From Bactericera cockerelli (lineage: Eukaryota; Arthropoda; Insecta; Hemiptera; Triozidae): a stretch of 64,000 nucleotides of DNA. Location: assembly GCA_024516035.1 (NCBI GenBank), contig CM044955.1, positions 10,838,318 to 10,902,317 of the forward strand. Direction: 5' to 3'. A model generated the notes under the pieces. It had not been told where the DNA came from, searched no databases, and was given only the letters and a program-made list of their open reading frames with translations. This document shows, piece after piece, positions 10,756-21,225 of this stretch. A program made the translations under genes and the position numbers. Position 1 is the first letter of the stretch. Each line of letters opens with the position of its first letter.

Positions 10756-12182
10756 GATATTTTTGTGATAGATGCGCTACAGAACTAGAGCAGGAAGAAG
10801 AGGAGAGGAAAGAAATTCGATCGAAACTTAGAGAAGCGATAACATATTCAGAGGAAAATTATGTAGCTTTTATTGATAAAGATTGGCCAGAGGCTACTTT
10901 TGAGAAAATCAAGGAAACAATAGGAAACCCATGGTCGACACGCGAAGGCGATCTCGTTGTTATTATTAACAAAAAAGATGAAGATACTCCTCTCTTGAAC
11001 ATGGTAAAGATCAGATACCCAGAAATGGAAGAATTTTTAGTAGCAAATAATGAAACAGGGACAGAACCCGCGGAAGAAAGACTTCAATACCTAGAGAGCA
11101 CAGTGAAAACTAAAACACACACAAATACGAGAAGAGTTCACCTGGTCGAAACTAGAGGCGAAAAAGATATTAGGAGTTTATTAACAAAGCTTAAGGATGA
11201 GAATCTGCTGAAAGGGGAAAAAGTGACAGTAGCTGTGAGTCTGCCGGAAACAAGAACTATCGTGCGCAAAACACTGGAAATTTTCTTCCATGAGGATAAG
11301 GACACCCATATTGACTTCTATATACCCAGAAATACGGAATTTAAACATAAAGAAATTACACTGGACAAGAGAGATCGAAAACCAGAGGCTGTCATAATAA
11401 AAACAAACATCTCCACCTACGCTGACACTCTAAGAAGTATAAGATCAGTTATAAGACCAGACGAGATGGGTGTAGGAGTCAGATCCATAAAAAGGACAAA
11501 ACAAAACCATGTAGTTATCGAAACAGAGCAAGGTCAAGCGAGCCGCTTACATAAAGAAATAGCCACTCGAATACAAGGAGTCGAAACAAGAATCACGGGG
11601 AACAGCTCAACGGTAATAATCATGGACATTGATGCCTCAATGAACGGGAGGGAAATTGAAGAATGTATCAGAAAGGAGATACGAGAGTTCGAAACCACTG
11701 TCAGATACGTCCGAACTACTAGGGCAGGAACACAAGTGGCCACAGTAACAATGCCCACGAGGGCAGCCGAGAATCTCCTGAAAATAGGAGATATAAAAAT
11801 AGGTTGGACCCGTTGCAGAGTTAAGCCTCGGACAGACGTCATCAGGTGTTACAACTGCCTGAAAATAGGACACCACTCAGCAATATGCAAGGAACCAAGA
11901 GGCGACAAAAAATGCCTAAACTGTGCGCAAACCGGACACATCTCTAGAGAATGTAGCAACGTGAGCTTTTGTTCTACCTGCGAAACTGAAGGACACAGAT
12001 GCGACACATTTAAGTGCCCTTCTTTTAAGAACCTAATGAATAAAATGAAGGAAACGGCAACAGGAGAATCAACAAATGAAAATTTAAATCCAGAAGAAAA
12101 TAGAGAACAAGAAGATGGTAATAAGCAAGATATTGAAATAATGGACGTGTCGTTAGAAGAAGTACACACAGAACAAACATGA
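10752..12182 (+). CDS. R1-like element, ORF1 gag-like protein with three zinc knuckles (476 aa)
   Basis: This is a nucleic-acid-binding, gag-like protein. The N-terminal half is charged and helical. Three zinc knuckles follow near the C-terminus: CYNCLKIGHHSAIC (from residue 366), CLNCAQTGHISREC (from 388) and a third, divergent unit starting CSTCETEGH (from 407). ORF1 proteins of this clade coat the element RNA. The ORF overlaps the preceding one at ATGA (10752-10755) and ORF2 at ATGA (12179-12182), which suggests translational coupling. The frame is open throughout. Confidence 0.85.
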   Translation: MRYFCDRCATELEQEEEERKEIRSKLREAITYSEENYVAFIDKDWPEATFEKIKETIGNPWSTREGDLVVIINKKDEDTPLLNMVKIRYPEMEEFLVANNETGTEPAEERLQYLESTVKTKTHTNTRRVHLVETRGEKDIRSLLTKLKDENLLKGEKVTVAVSLPETRTIVRKTLEIFFHEDKDTHIDFYIPRNTEFKHKEITLDKRDRKPEAVIIKTNISTYADTLRSIRSVIRPDEMGVGVRSIKRTKQNHVVIETEQGQASRLHKEIATRIQGVETRITGNSSTVIIMDIDASMNGREIEECIRKEIREFETTVRYVRTTRAGTQVATVTMPTRAAENLLKIGDIKIGWTRCRVKPRTDVIRCYNCLKIGHHSAICKEPRGDKKCLNCAQTGHISRECSNVSFCSTCETEGHRCDTFKCPSFKNLMNKMKETATGESTNENLNPEENREQEDGNKQDIEIMDVSLEEVHTEQT

Positions 12183-15149
12183 TCAAGTTTTTACAATTAA
12201 ATGCTCATCGATCAGTTCCCTCCCACGAACTGGCAAATAAAACTGCCCAGGATGAAAATTTGAGTGTTCTGCTTATTAGTGAACCCAACAAAAAATATAT
12301 AAAAAATAATCACGGATTTTATAACGATGGAAAGTTGGACGCAGTTATACAAATAACAAATAAAAATCTCAAAGTTGAAGCCTTCGGGCGGAGCGATGGA
12401 TTTGTATGGGTTGTAATAAATGGTTACCAAATATTCAGCTGTTATATTTCCCCCAATGTCACACACCGGGCTTTTGTACATTATCTGGAAGACCTCAAAA
12501 GTAGTATTCAAAGTTCGACCTGCAGTAAAATACTACTGGGAGGAGACTTCAACTCTAAATCGCCAGAATGGGGTTCAGCTATGGAGGATCCAAGAGGAAC
12601 TACATTAGGAGAGTGGTTGGCAGAAAATAACCTGGAAATACTAAATCAAGGCAGCGCACCAACCTTTATACGAGGAAGCAGTTCATCGGTAATTGACATA
12701 ACTTTTTGTTCAAAATCTCTTTTTCGGCGTGTCATAAACTGGCGAGTATCCGACGAAGAGAATCTAAGCGACCACCAGAATATTTATTATGAAATAGAGA
12801 CAGGTGAAATTCAAAATACGGAGACGAATAAAAATAAAATAAAATGGAAATATAGTGAAGGAAAGAAACATGAGTTCCAGAAAGTCATAGAAGAATATCT
12901 CAAAGACCAACCGGCTGTACCTGAAATATGTTCGGAAAAGCTACAGGAAGCCTGTAAAAAAGTATTTTCGCCGAGAGGAGATGGATCCCAAAAGAAGCCA
13001 GTATATTGGTGGAACCAAGAGATAGCAGCACTTCGAAAACAGTGTCACATGGAAAAAAGAAAAATAGTGAGAAAAAACGGAAAGACGAACATTACCGAAG
13101 AAGAAAAGAGAGCTTTAAAAAAACAATACTATATTTCGAAAGAGAAGCTGCGGTTCGCAATTAATACATCGAAACAAAATGCTTGGGAAAACTTGTGCAA
13201 CGATCTAAACAAAAATATTTGGGGAAATGCGTACAAGATCGTGTGCAAAAAATTTAAATTAAATACAAATCCCCCCCTGAAAACGGAAGAAAAAATCACG
13301 GAAGCGGAAAAACTATTTCCACGACATGAAAAAATAAATTGGGAAGTGATAGACGTCGAAGAAGATATTCAACGCTTCACAATGGAAGAAACCGTAGAGG
13401 CATTCCACAAATTAAGGAACAAGAAATCACCCGGCCCAGATGGTATAAGCTCGGAGATGGCCAAAGCTCTTTTCGAAATTACTCCACAATATTGCTTAGA
13501 CATGTTTAACCAGGTCCTGGTCTCGGGTGTTTTCCCTAAAAACTGGAAGTTGGCAAAACTGGTCCTCTTAGAAAAAGGGAAAAAGGATGATCAGGGAAAT
13601 ATGTCGTATAGACCAATTTGCCTCTTAAATATATTAGGAAAAGTGATGGAACATCTCATTAAAAACAGACTTTTGAAAGAAATGGAAGAAAAAGGCGATT
13701 TATCCGATAAACAATACGGGTTCCGGGCGGGAAGATCAACCCTAGATGCTATAAAAGAGGTTTTAAAAATGGCAGAGGATGCTAAAAAAGAGAAAATGCT
13801 TTGTGCAATGACCATGGTTGACATAAAAAACGCGTTCAATTCAATGCCCTGGAGAGGAATAATGCATGAAATAAAGCGAAAAAATATATCAAATTACCTC
13901 ACCAAGATATTGTGCAGCTATTTTGAAGATAGGAGACTTCAAATAGACGAAAAAAACCGAACTTGAATTGTCCTGCGGCGCCGCACAAGGATCCGTAACC
14001 GGGCCGACGCTGTGGAACATTTATTATGACCCCGTCCTTAGAATCGAGCTACCTTCAAACTCTAAAGTTCTGGCATATGCAGACGATCTTGTCATCATAA
14101 CAAAGGGGAAAACACAAGAAGAGATACAACAAGAAACAAATTCTACCATGAGAAAGATCATAGAGTGGATGAGGAACGCTCAGTTAGAAATTGCTCCCCA
14201 AAAAACTGAGGTAGTTCTACTAGTGAGCAAAAAGAAGTGCCGCGAGATCACAATCCGAGTAAATGACATGGACATTAAGTCAAAAAAATGCGTAAAGTAC
14301 CTCGGTGTGATGCTAGACGAGAACCTAAGGATGGGTGAACACGTTAAATACGTCGTGTCAAAATCGGAAAGGATCTGCGGAATGCTCAGCAGAATAATGC
14401 CAAATCTAAAAGGTCCGGACAACCCAAAGAGAAAAATCCTGGCCTCCGTTGTTTACTCCACCTTATTATACGGAGCACCTGCATGGGGGAAAGTAGTAAA
14501 ATGGAAGAAATATATTAACCTTCTCGAGAGAGTCCAAAGAAAAATTATGTTGAGGCTCTGCAGAGCATATAGAACGGCGGCAACACCAGCACTCCAGATT
14601 ATATCAGGGTCACTCCCCATAGAGCTTATGGTGGAAGAGAAAAGACGGCTCTACGAGATTTATAAGCAAGAAGAAAATAAAGAGGAAAGAGATAAAATGA
14701 TCGAAGAATTAAAAAATGAGATGATAGAGAGATGGGAAAGTAAATGGGATGCAGAAAATATAAAAGGAAAATGGACGAAAAGGTTAATAAATAAAACAGG
14801 AATGAATCAATGGATAAATAGAAAGCACGGAAATATTTCGTACGAACTCTGCCAATTTTTAACCGGACACGGGCATTTTAGAAAATTTCAATTCAAAATA
14901 AAAAAAGTACCGAGTGCAAAATGTGCTTACTGCAACTGGCCCGAAGACAACCCGGAGCACACAGTATATAACTGCGACCGATTCAACCAAGAGAGAGAGG
15001 CTTGTTCCAGAAAATTAGGAAAACAAATTACTCCTGAAAATACTGTAGAAGAAATGCTGAGAAACGAAGTTCAATGGAATATCATAGAAGAATTCATCCG
15101 CAAAATCCTGAGAATCAAGGCACAAGACGATAGACGGGCCAGAACGTGA
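12179..15149 (+). pseudogene. R1-like element, ORF2 endonuclease/reverse transcriptase with one frameshift
   Basis: The first segment is 12179-13966 and the second continues in another frame to 15149. Its apparent start at 13968 is only a TTG. The frames meet at an A7 run (13951-13957), which looks like a one-base indel between RT motifs. The endonuclease is complete: LNAHRS, E35 in ISEPN, GGDFNSKSPEWG (D123), and SDH (D198/H199). The RT shows SPGPDGISSEM, YRPICLLNILGK, MVDIKNAFNS (D548) and, past the shift, AQGSVTGP and YADD (14076-14087). A C-terminal CAYC...H...C knuckle (14922-14974) closes it. No RNase H was seen. The protein nicks target DNA and copies element RNA; this copy needs the frameshift repaired or bypassed to work. 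Confidence 0.85.
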
Positions 15150-15332
15150 AGCCCACCTAAGCATCTGCATTTGAAGTAATGTTTCTTCAACGGTTCCGAA
15201 TGCAGATGTCTTAGAGGGAGAGGAAGGTTTTAGTGGTTAAGTGTGCACCGTCGCCAGCACAAGTCCCACACTGTTCACTAGGCTGCTGCATGTAGCAGCA
15301 TAGTGTTCGTCTTTTTGAAGATTTCCCCCTCT

Positions 15333-15413
<81 letters not shown>
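15150..15413 (+). other. 3' UTR and poly-A tail of the R1-like element
   Basis: A 187-bp UTR is followed by 77 A residues (15337-15413). An imperfect inverted repeat is built on GCATCTGCATT (near 15160) and GAATGCAGATGTC (near 15198), and a smaller hairpin lies on CTGCATGTAGCAG near 15284. The long uninterrupted A tail points to recent insertion. Confidence 0.8.
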
Positions 15414-15415
<2 letters not shown>

Positions 15416-15775
15416 TCGCATAACAGTTAGCATAACACTATGCTTACTTCGTATACTGGTATGAAAATGACACAGCAAGTATGCATAATCTTTATGATAG
15501 GCGAATTACTTTATGCTAAGATACGTATAATGTTATGTTAAACAAATGAAATTCAGAGCATAGACTATGCAAGTTAAACATGTTATTATGCTATCAATGA
15601 ATTGAATTGAATTGAACAATAGCATAACTTTATACATCCGTTGGCATAAAAGTAATGACGTCACAACTATGACGTCACGACTTTTGACAAATTTCGTTAG
15701 CATAAACTATGCTAACCACTTTATGCTAAAGTCGAAAATATCGCGTATGCTAACTTTGTAAGGGTCCCCCGTATG
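15414..15775. repeat. Right subterminal repeats of the DNA transposon, resumed
   Basis: The 64-bp unit resumes at CTTCGCATAACAGTTAGCAT. It is followed by many GCATAA, TATGCTAA and TTAGCATA motifs up to GTATGCTAACTTTG near 15762, after which the pattern stops. The tip of the transposon is probably close to 15765-15775. Confidence 0.65.
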
Positions 15776-16089
15776 TTTAATTAATCACAATACTATGTTA
15801 AATTTCGCAGTTGGTTTTTCACCGTGAATGACTACACTCCTTTCAAAATTGCAATATTCTGCTAGCTGTAATAAACGTTGAATATATTAAATTTATCACA
15901 ACAACTGACATCTTGTGATGATTGCCTAAAGACACAGTACACAGTATTTAGTGATTTTGAACATTTATATTGGTGGTTGATTTTCTAATAATTTGTGTAT
16001 TAAAAATTAAATATTTTACTTTTATGGTCTTTTCAAATTTTGTGAAGCATAGAGTTGCATATATCTAGGAGTTGCATACATCTCGAGGT
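15776..16089. other. AT-rich sequence, no feature seen
   Basis: No open frame, repeat unit or splice-bounded exon could be supported here. Confidence 0.5.
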
Positions 16090-16232
16090 TCGGTGGAAGA
16101 GAAAGCCCCAGGCTTTAACCTCGCCTCTTGGTTCACTGCATATTTTATTGTGTTCTTTTTTTTCATGTTATATTTTGTTGAATGTGTCATGTAGTTGACC
16201 AATAAAGTGTTACATAATAATAATATCTACAC
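16090..16232 (+). repeat. Family A-like retroposon, divergent
   Basis: It begins GGTTCGGTGGAAGAGAAAGC and ends CAATAAAGTGTTACATAATA with an (ATA)n tail. This matches the layout of family A (GGTTGGGTGGAAGAGATTGCC ... AATAAAG ... ATAATAAT), but the middle differs. Confidence 0.5.
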
Positions 16233-16760
16233 TGTTCTGATTGTATGTGTGACGATGATGTGTGCAATCTTAACCTATTAGACTCACTCCCTTCACAATG
16301 CAACAGTAATATAAAATTCCATTTCAAAAATAAATTAAAATTATAATTTAGTTCTATTTGTAAAGGAAGCTCCTAGACTATGTTTGGGTTAAATAAATAT
16401 TGAATATTAATTGAAAATCTTCTGTTTTCTCATGATTGATTCAAGCAGGGAAGCGCAAGTGATTAATCATCGCGAAATATTGGTTTTTGAGATTCAAAAT
16501 ATAAGAAGAAAAACGTTCTCTTTGTAAAATATTATAAATATAATTTTTCTTTAAAAGCATTTTCTTTATTTTCAATTTTCTTCAGCTGTTTCCTTCTTTG
16601 TTCATCCTTTTAGGAAAATGCATTTTCCATTAAAAACGATATAGAAGACGACAGGAACACTGAACTGGGAGCAACTGGTTTTAATTTTATCCTCTAATGG
16701 GACTACCTGTCTTGCGCTGACAGTCTAAATAAAGCATTACTAATACTTATACTCTATCAT
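16233..16760. other. AT-rich sequence, no gene seen
   Basis: The stretch is low in GC with only short open frames. No repeat family in this window matches it. Confidence 0.5.
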
Positions 16761-16809
16761 CGCACGGGGGATCGAACCCGGGACCTTCCGCATGGCAAGC
16801 GAGTCCCAG
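16761..16809 (-). repeat. SINE family B head fragment
   Basis: The plus strand reads GATCGAACCCGGGACCTTCC then GCATGGCAAGCGAGT, the tRNA-like head of family B on the minus strand. The body is missing. The GC-rich sequence after it (to about 16890) is not recognised. Confidence 0.65.
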
Positions 16810-17284
16810 GGTTGGAGGGTATAGGCCAGGATCCTCGTTGTGGCCGCCTACTCAGGCAGTGCAGCCTAACGCTACGGCCTGGGTGCAGCCCACATGAAAT
16901 AGCTACATATTCAAATAGGAATGCCGTCTCCTGTTTTGTTTATTCATTGAAACAAACTAAGAGGAATATTATTTTCATTTCTCAAAACTCAACACCGTTC
17001 ATCAGCAGCCTCGCGAAGTATTCAAGCAATAATAATGGAAATATAAATAAAAGGAGTCTGTTTTAGATTTTAATTTCCTTTTTATTTAATACTCTGTGTT
17101 TGCGCTTTCCGTTTTACACCACGTCGTTCTGTGAAAGCTGAAAATTTGCATATCATACGCAAACAATACCAACAAACAGCGAAGGAAATGCCTTATCAAC
17201 AATTCAACATATTCCTTCTGTTAACAGCTAGAATTTGAATTACCAGAAAATTAAAAATAGCTAGGATGTTTTAATTAGCAGAAG

Positions 17285-17480
17285 GAAAATTGGTGACCTC
17301 GCCCGGAGATCTTGAGTTCGATCCTCGAGTTGGAAAGCATTTTCCAACCCAAAAATAGTTCTTACTGCAGTAAATAACACGTGAGATTGGTATTTCCAGC
17401 AAAATATTCAGACCAGGTGAGGTTAATGTGAGTAGCTGGTACTATTCCTAGCGACTGGAGAATAAAACCTCCGAGTATCT
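17285..17480 (+). repeat. Degenerate SINE remnants
   Basis: GAGTTCGATCCTCGAGTTGG near 17311 looks like a B box. GGTGAGGTTAATGTGAGTAG near 17416, continuing to the TAGCGACTGGAGAATAAAACC region, matches the body of the 5S-SINE family in plus orientation. Confidence 0.4.
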
Positions 17481-17580
17481 CAAATGAGGACGTTCAAACC
17501 AAACAGTAGAAGCATTGGACATGAAAGGCGCCTCAACATTAGATTTGAGCGTCCAAGTGATCCTTTCACAACCGTGATAA

Positions 17581-18060
17581 ATGTATGTCTATGTACATAC
17601 TTGTAGGTATACAGTGTATAGTTGTATACACTATACCTACATAATTATTCTACATATCTGTGCTTGTCTCATGGACACGGGTATTATGAAAGATGACGTA
17701 TTACCTACAATACCTACATGCTTCATGTCTCACAATTTCTCATCAGGCAACACGTACATATCTCGAAAACAAATATGCATGTGAAGCAAGCACAGTGATA
17801 AGGCGTAACCTCTTCCCATTGATACATTCGGGGTGCCAAACTTTGACAAATTACCCCCGTCTTGACTTTTCGCATGGATCACATAGCAATAACCTCCTTG
17901 TTGCTGCTTTCCCGGGTAGCAATTTGTTTCTCTTACGAGACTCTTACTTCCCCGCCTCGTCAACAAGATGGAAGAGCTTTGCGGCAATGGAACATCACAA
18001 TATTGTGATTTACCATAATAATGGCTTGGAACATTTTATTGATATTTCTTTACCAAGTAA
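17581..18060. other. No supported gene; short hairpin
   Basis: An imperfect hairpin is built on GTAGGTATACAGTGTATA and its complement at 17602-17641. Open frames on both strands are short and unlike any known protein. Confidence 0.4.
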
Positions 18061-18065
18061 ATATA

Positions 18066-18948
18066 CAGGGTGAGCATAAAGTCTCACCCCACCCCCCGTA
18101 TCTCGAGAATGGCTGAAAATACAAGAAAACGCAAAAACCCGTATTCCTTAATTTTTAGGAGGATTAGATTTCAGCCAAAAAAAAATTGAATACACGGCCC
18201 CAGTCAGGCTGGGCATAGACCAACTTTAAAATCTTAAATAGAATGGTATGTCTTGTGGCATATTGTTTTAAAGGTCTCATAGAGATAAATTCATTAAAAC
18301 AATTTTCAGTGAGCTGCAACTTACCGTTCTCGAGATACAGGGTCGGACGTCCTGCGTGATATCCATATATTTTGACCTATAACTCGTTAACCCTAAATTA
18401 TAGAAAAATGAAATTTGTTGATAATAACTCCTTATCGCAAGAACTTTCGAACAAGTTAAAACTGGGTTTGTTTTTTCGTTAAATTTTTTCGGACTTTTCG
18501 TCCGGGTGGCTGACGAAACCGACCAGAAACTAATATCAACAGAGTATGTTGAGTTATAATTTTTTCGAAAGTGCTTGTCATAAGGAGTTATTATCAACAA
18601 ATTTCATTTTTCTATAATTTACGGTTAACGAGTTATAGGTCAAAATATATGGATATTACGCAGGACGTTCGACCCTGTATCTCAAGAACGGTAAGTTGTA
18701 GCTCACTAAAATTTATTGTAATGAACTTCTATTTATGAGGCTTTAAAACAATATGCCACAAGACATACCATTCTATTTAAGATTTTAAATTTGGACCATG
18801 CCCAGCCTGACTGGGGCCGTGTAGGCAAATTTTTTTTGGCTGAAATCTAATCCCCCTAAAAATTAAGGGATACGGGTTTTTGCGTTTTCTTGTGTTTTCA
18901 GCCATTCTCGAGATGCGGGGGGTGGGGTGAGACTTTATACTCACCCTG
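18066..18948. mobile_element. Foldback element with about 385-bp arms, TA-flanked
   Basis: The outer ends are CAGGGTGAG and CTCACCCTG, each flanked by TA (18064-18065 and 18949-18950). The arms (about 18066-18450 and 18565-18948) are near-complementary along their full length, including CTCGAGA, CATATATTTTGACCTATAACTCGTTA-like blocks and AATAACTCCTTAT. The loop is about 110 bp. There is no coding capacity, so it is a non-autonomous element, Tc1/mariner-like by its ends (inference). Confidence 0.85.
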
Positions 18949-19138
18949 TATACTTATAAACATAATATTAAGTCCTTGTACTTTGTCTAAACTGATAATC
19001 TGGGTAAATTTTCATTAGTTTTAGAACTTTAGGTAGTAAAATTATTATGAATTCAAATAAATTAACTACAGCCCAATAAATGGCGAGATTTCACTTAGAG
19101 AAGTTGTAGTTGAAGTGACAGAAACATCACGGGGACCA

Positions 19139-19230
19139 TGCCCGGTAGCTCAGTCGTCAAGGCATGGTAATCCACAGGTCACAGGTTTGAAACCCAGCTG
19201 GTACAAAACATACATGAAAAGATATTCTCC
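19139..19230 (+). repeat. tRNA-like SINE head (family G-like)
   Basis: TGCCCGGTAGCTCAGTCGTC has a tRNA D-arm/A-box shape, and ACAGGTTTGAAACCCAGCTG is a B-box-like block. It is degenerate and lacks CCA or a clean cloverleaf, so it is not a tRNA gene. Confidence 0.5.
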
Positions 19231-19326
19231 CTTTTAAGATTTTGATTACACAATTATACGTCATGTTGGGTTTTTGCTGGAACAATAGAACTCATTAGTC
19301 CTAATCGGGCAGTATATATAGCGATG

Positions 19327-19631
19327 TTTTTTTTTTTAAAGATGAGTGTATTACAGCCGTTTTTATTTCGTAGCCTTGAAACAGGAGCTACTGGGACGCT
19401 TTTGGTCTGTGTTGTAGCCCACCCATCCCGTAGTATGCATCCCCTCTGATGGGCGAGAAGTGACACAATATGTCCCTCTAAGGTGCTGGGTCAACACAAG
19501 TGCGCCGGAAGGTATCCCTTACAAACGATTGTAACCAAATTAAGAATACAAGTTTTTGTCGGCAAGGGGGATCAAACCCGGGACCTTCCGCATGACAAGC
19601 GAGTGACTAACCACTGAACTAATCGCGCGCT
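19327..19631 (-). repeat. SINE family B, near full length
   Basis: On the minus strand it has a tRNA-like head (reverse of TGACTAACCACTGAACTAAT and GATCAAACCCGGGACC). A body of about 220 bp follows, ending in an A-rich tail seen as T11 at 19327. The body carries the markers GGAAGGTATCCCTTACAA and CATCCCGTAGTATGCATCCC. Same family as 27962, 30772 and fragments elsewhere. Confidence 0.85.
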
Positions 19632-19724
19632 CTTCTGTTATTAATGTTGTTGTTATTTCTAGTTATCTTATTAATTATGACGGAGGATAAAGATGTATAC
19701 AACGGGTTTGTTACCAAGTTGTAT

Positions 19725-19726
19725 TG

Positions 19727-19779
<53 letters not shown>

Positions 19780-19780
19780 G
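19725..19780. repeat. (ATT)n microsatellite
   Basis: About 18 trinucleotide units, ATT with TTG at the edges. Confidence 0.9.
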
Positions 19781-20040
19781 TAGTTGATTATGAAGATGGA
19801 AATAGACGATGATGGTATACTGTACTGATGATCACAATTTTCAGCGCGTCTCCTAACAAACCTGTCAAAGTTCAAGAGCTCATAATTTTCCAGGAATAGG
19901 AGGGTTGCTTCCTCTTCTCTTGACACAGTGGAATAATTTATGTGTAGCAGCAGTATACCTCGCTACCTCAACACCTTGTTGATAAAATACGACTGCACTC
20001 CTCATAGTCTCAGGTTTCAGGAAAATGTAAAATACATCAG

Positions 20041-20402
20041 CGAAACGCAGAGTAAAAGCTAAATTGTTACATTATGATAATAATTCAGTAAAAGTAAAAG
20101 CTATCGTTACATAATGATAATAATTCAGTAAAAGTCAAAGCTATCGCTACATAATGATAATAATTCAGTAAAGTAAAAGCTATCGTTACATAATGATAAT
20201 AATTCAGTAAAAGTAAAAACTATCGTTACATAATGATAATAATTCAGTAAAAGTAAAAGCTACCGCTATATAATGATAATAATTCAGTAAAAGTAAAAGC
20301 TATCGCTACATAATGATAATAATTCAGTAAAGTAAAAGCTATCGTTACATAATGATAATAATTCAGTAAAAGTAAAAACTATCGCTACATAATGATAATA
20401 AT
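20041..20402. repeat. 39-bp tandem repeat, about nine copies
   Basis: The unit contains TAAAAGCTATCGTTACATAA followed by TGATAATAATTCAG. Copies alternate between CGTTAC and CGCTAC variants, and some lack one A. Coding potential is nil. Confidence 0.9.
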
Positions 20403-20539
20403 ATAGTGTCTATGCGATAGGTACAGATACCGATCTCACGGTGGTGGAAGGATTATATGGACGTCCAGGTACAATGTCTAGGATCCTGTCATGGCCAAAC
20501 TATTGTCCAGTGATTCTATTTTGCTTTTAACGTGCTGAT

Positions 20540-20765
20540 ATATTATTATTATTATTATATTACGCTTTATTAGGTAAGGACAAAGTACAATATTGATGTT
20601 ACAATATACAAAGTACAATATACAAGATGATTTTTTTCCTTACAAAATTATAAGGAAAAAAATAGATCGAATAAAGAAATAAGAAAAAAAAAGAAGAGAA
20701 TAAAGCTAATGTCCTACCTAAAAGGGCGGGGTTATTGCCTGTGGCAATCTCTTCCACCCAACCCT
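20540..20765 (-). repeat. Family A retroposon
   Basis: The T/A-rich start (TATTATTATTATT, tail on the minus strand) and the family core AAAGGGCGGGGTTATTGCC then TGGCAATCTCTTCCACCCAA show a minus-strand copy. On the sense strand it begins GGTTGGGTGG and ends in AATAAAGC plus an (AAT)n tail. No Pol III boxes were recognised, so it could be a LINE 3' end. Confidence 0.75.
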
Positions 20766-21038
20766 TATACGTCATTCAACGGAATTATCACGTCATTATC
20801 CTTCAATTGCCGGGAATCGCACCAGCTTTACCCAACCCCACGTCCTACATCAACTTCATCCAGTCTAGGTTGGGTCGCAAATGGCAACCTTACATGTTTT
20901 TACTTGATATATATCACAGTTTTTGTCAGAAATTCTGCCTATAGCGAGAATCGAAATAAGCCTCCGTCCATTTCAATGTTTGAAATAAAAAGAGAATAAA
21001 ATTATTGAAAGCCACTTGACGGAATATTACGTCACTGA

Positions 21039-21225
21039 TTATTATTATTATAGAAAGCTTTATTAGGTAGAACAAAAGACATATACAGTAAAATACAATT
21101 AATTTATAAAGAAAAACAAAAAGATTAAGCAAAGAAACAAGAACAAAAAAAAAGATAATGAAGTTAATGTCCTACCTAAAGGGCGGGGTTATTGCCTGTG
21201 GCAATCTCTTCCACCCAACCCTTAT
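21039..21225 (-). repeat. Family A retroposon
   Basis: A second minus-strand copy 270 bp downstream of the previous one, with the same GGGCGGGGTTATTGCCTGTG core and ATTATTATTAT tail complement. Confidence 0.8.

Larger units (their letters stand above)
9098..15413 (+). mobile_element. R1-like non-LTR retrotransposon nested in the DNA transposon
   Basis: The element has a 5' region with repeats (9192-10392), a split ORF1 (10393-10755 and 10752-12182), ORF2 with endonuclease and reverse transcriptase (12179-15149), a short 3' UTR, and a 77-nt A tail (15337-15413). An APE-type endonuclease, three CCHC knuckles in ORF1, a C-terminal CCHC in ORF2 and no visible RNase H fit the R1 clade. It interrupts the 64-bp repeats of the host transposon. 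Oddly, a 92-nt T run (9100-9191) marks its 5' end as well. Confidence 0.85.
1413..15775 (+). mobile_element. Large two-gene DNA transposon (CACTA/CMC-like by inference), with nested retrotransposon
   Basis: The element is inferred from three observations. There are two adjacent plus-strand genes, one for a SAM-domain protein and one a DDE-like transposase. Similar GCATA/TATGC-rich subterminal sequence lies at both ends (1413-1640 and 8640-9097 plus 15414-15775). The R1-like insertion interrupts the right subterminal array. Without that insertion the element is about 8 kb. The exact tips are uncertain: no clear TIR pair or target duplication was found, and the left tip may have been lost to the neighbouring element. 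Subterminal repeat arrays around two genes recall the En/Spm layout, but no CACTA terminus is visible, so the superfamily is an inference. Confidence 0.6.

Noticed and set aside
13968..15149. Separate reverse-transcriptase gene starting at 13968
   Set aside because: The start codon is TTG and the RT motifs continue directly from the upstream frame; it is the frameshifted second part of ORF2.
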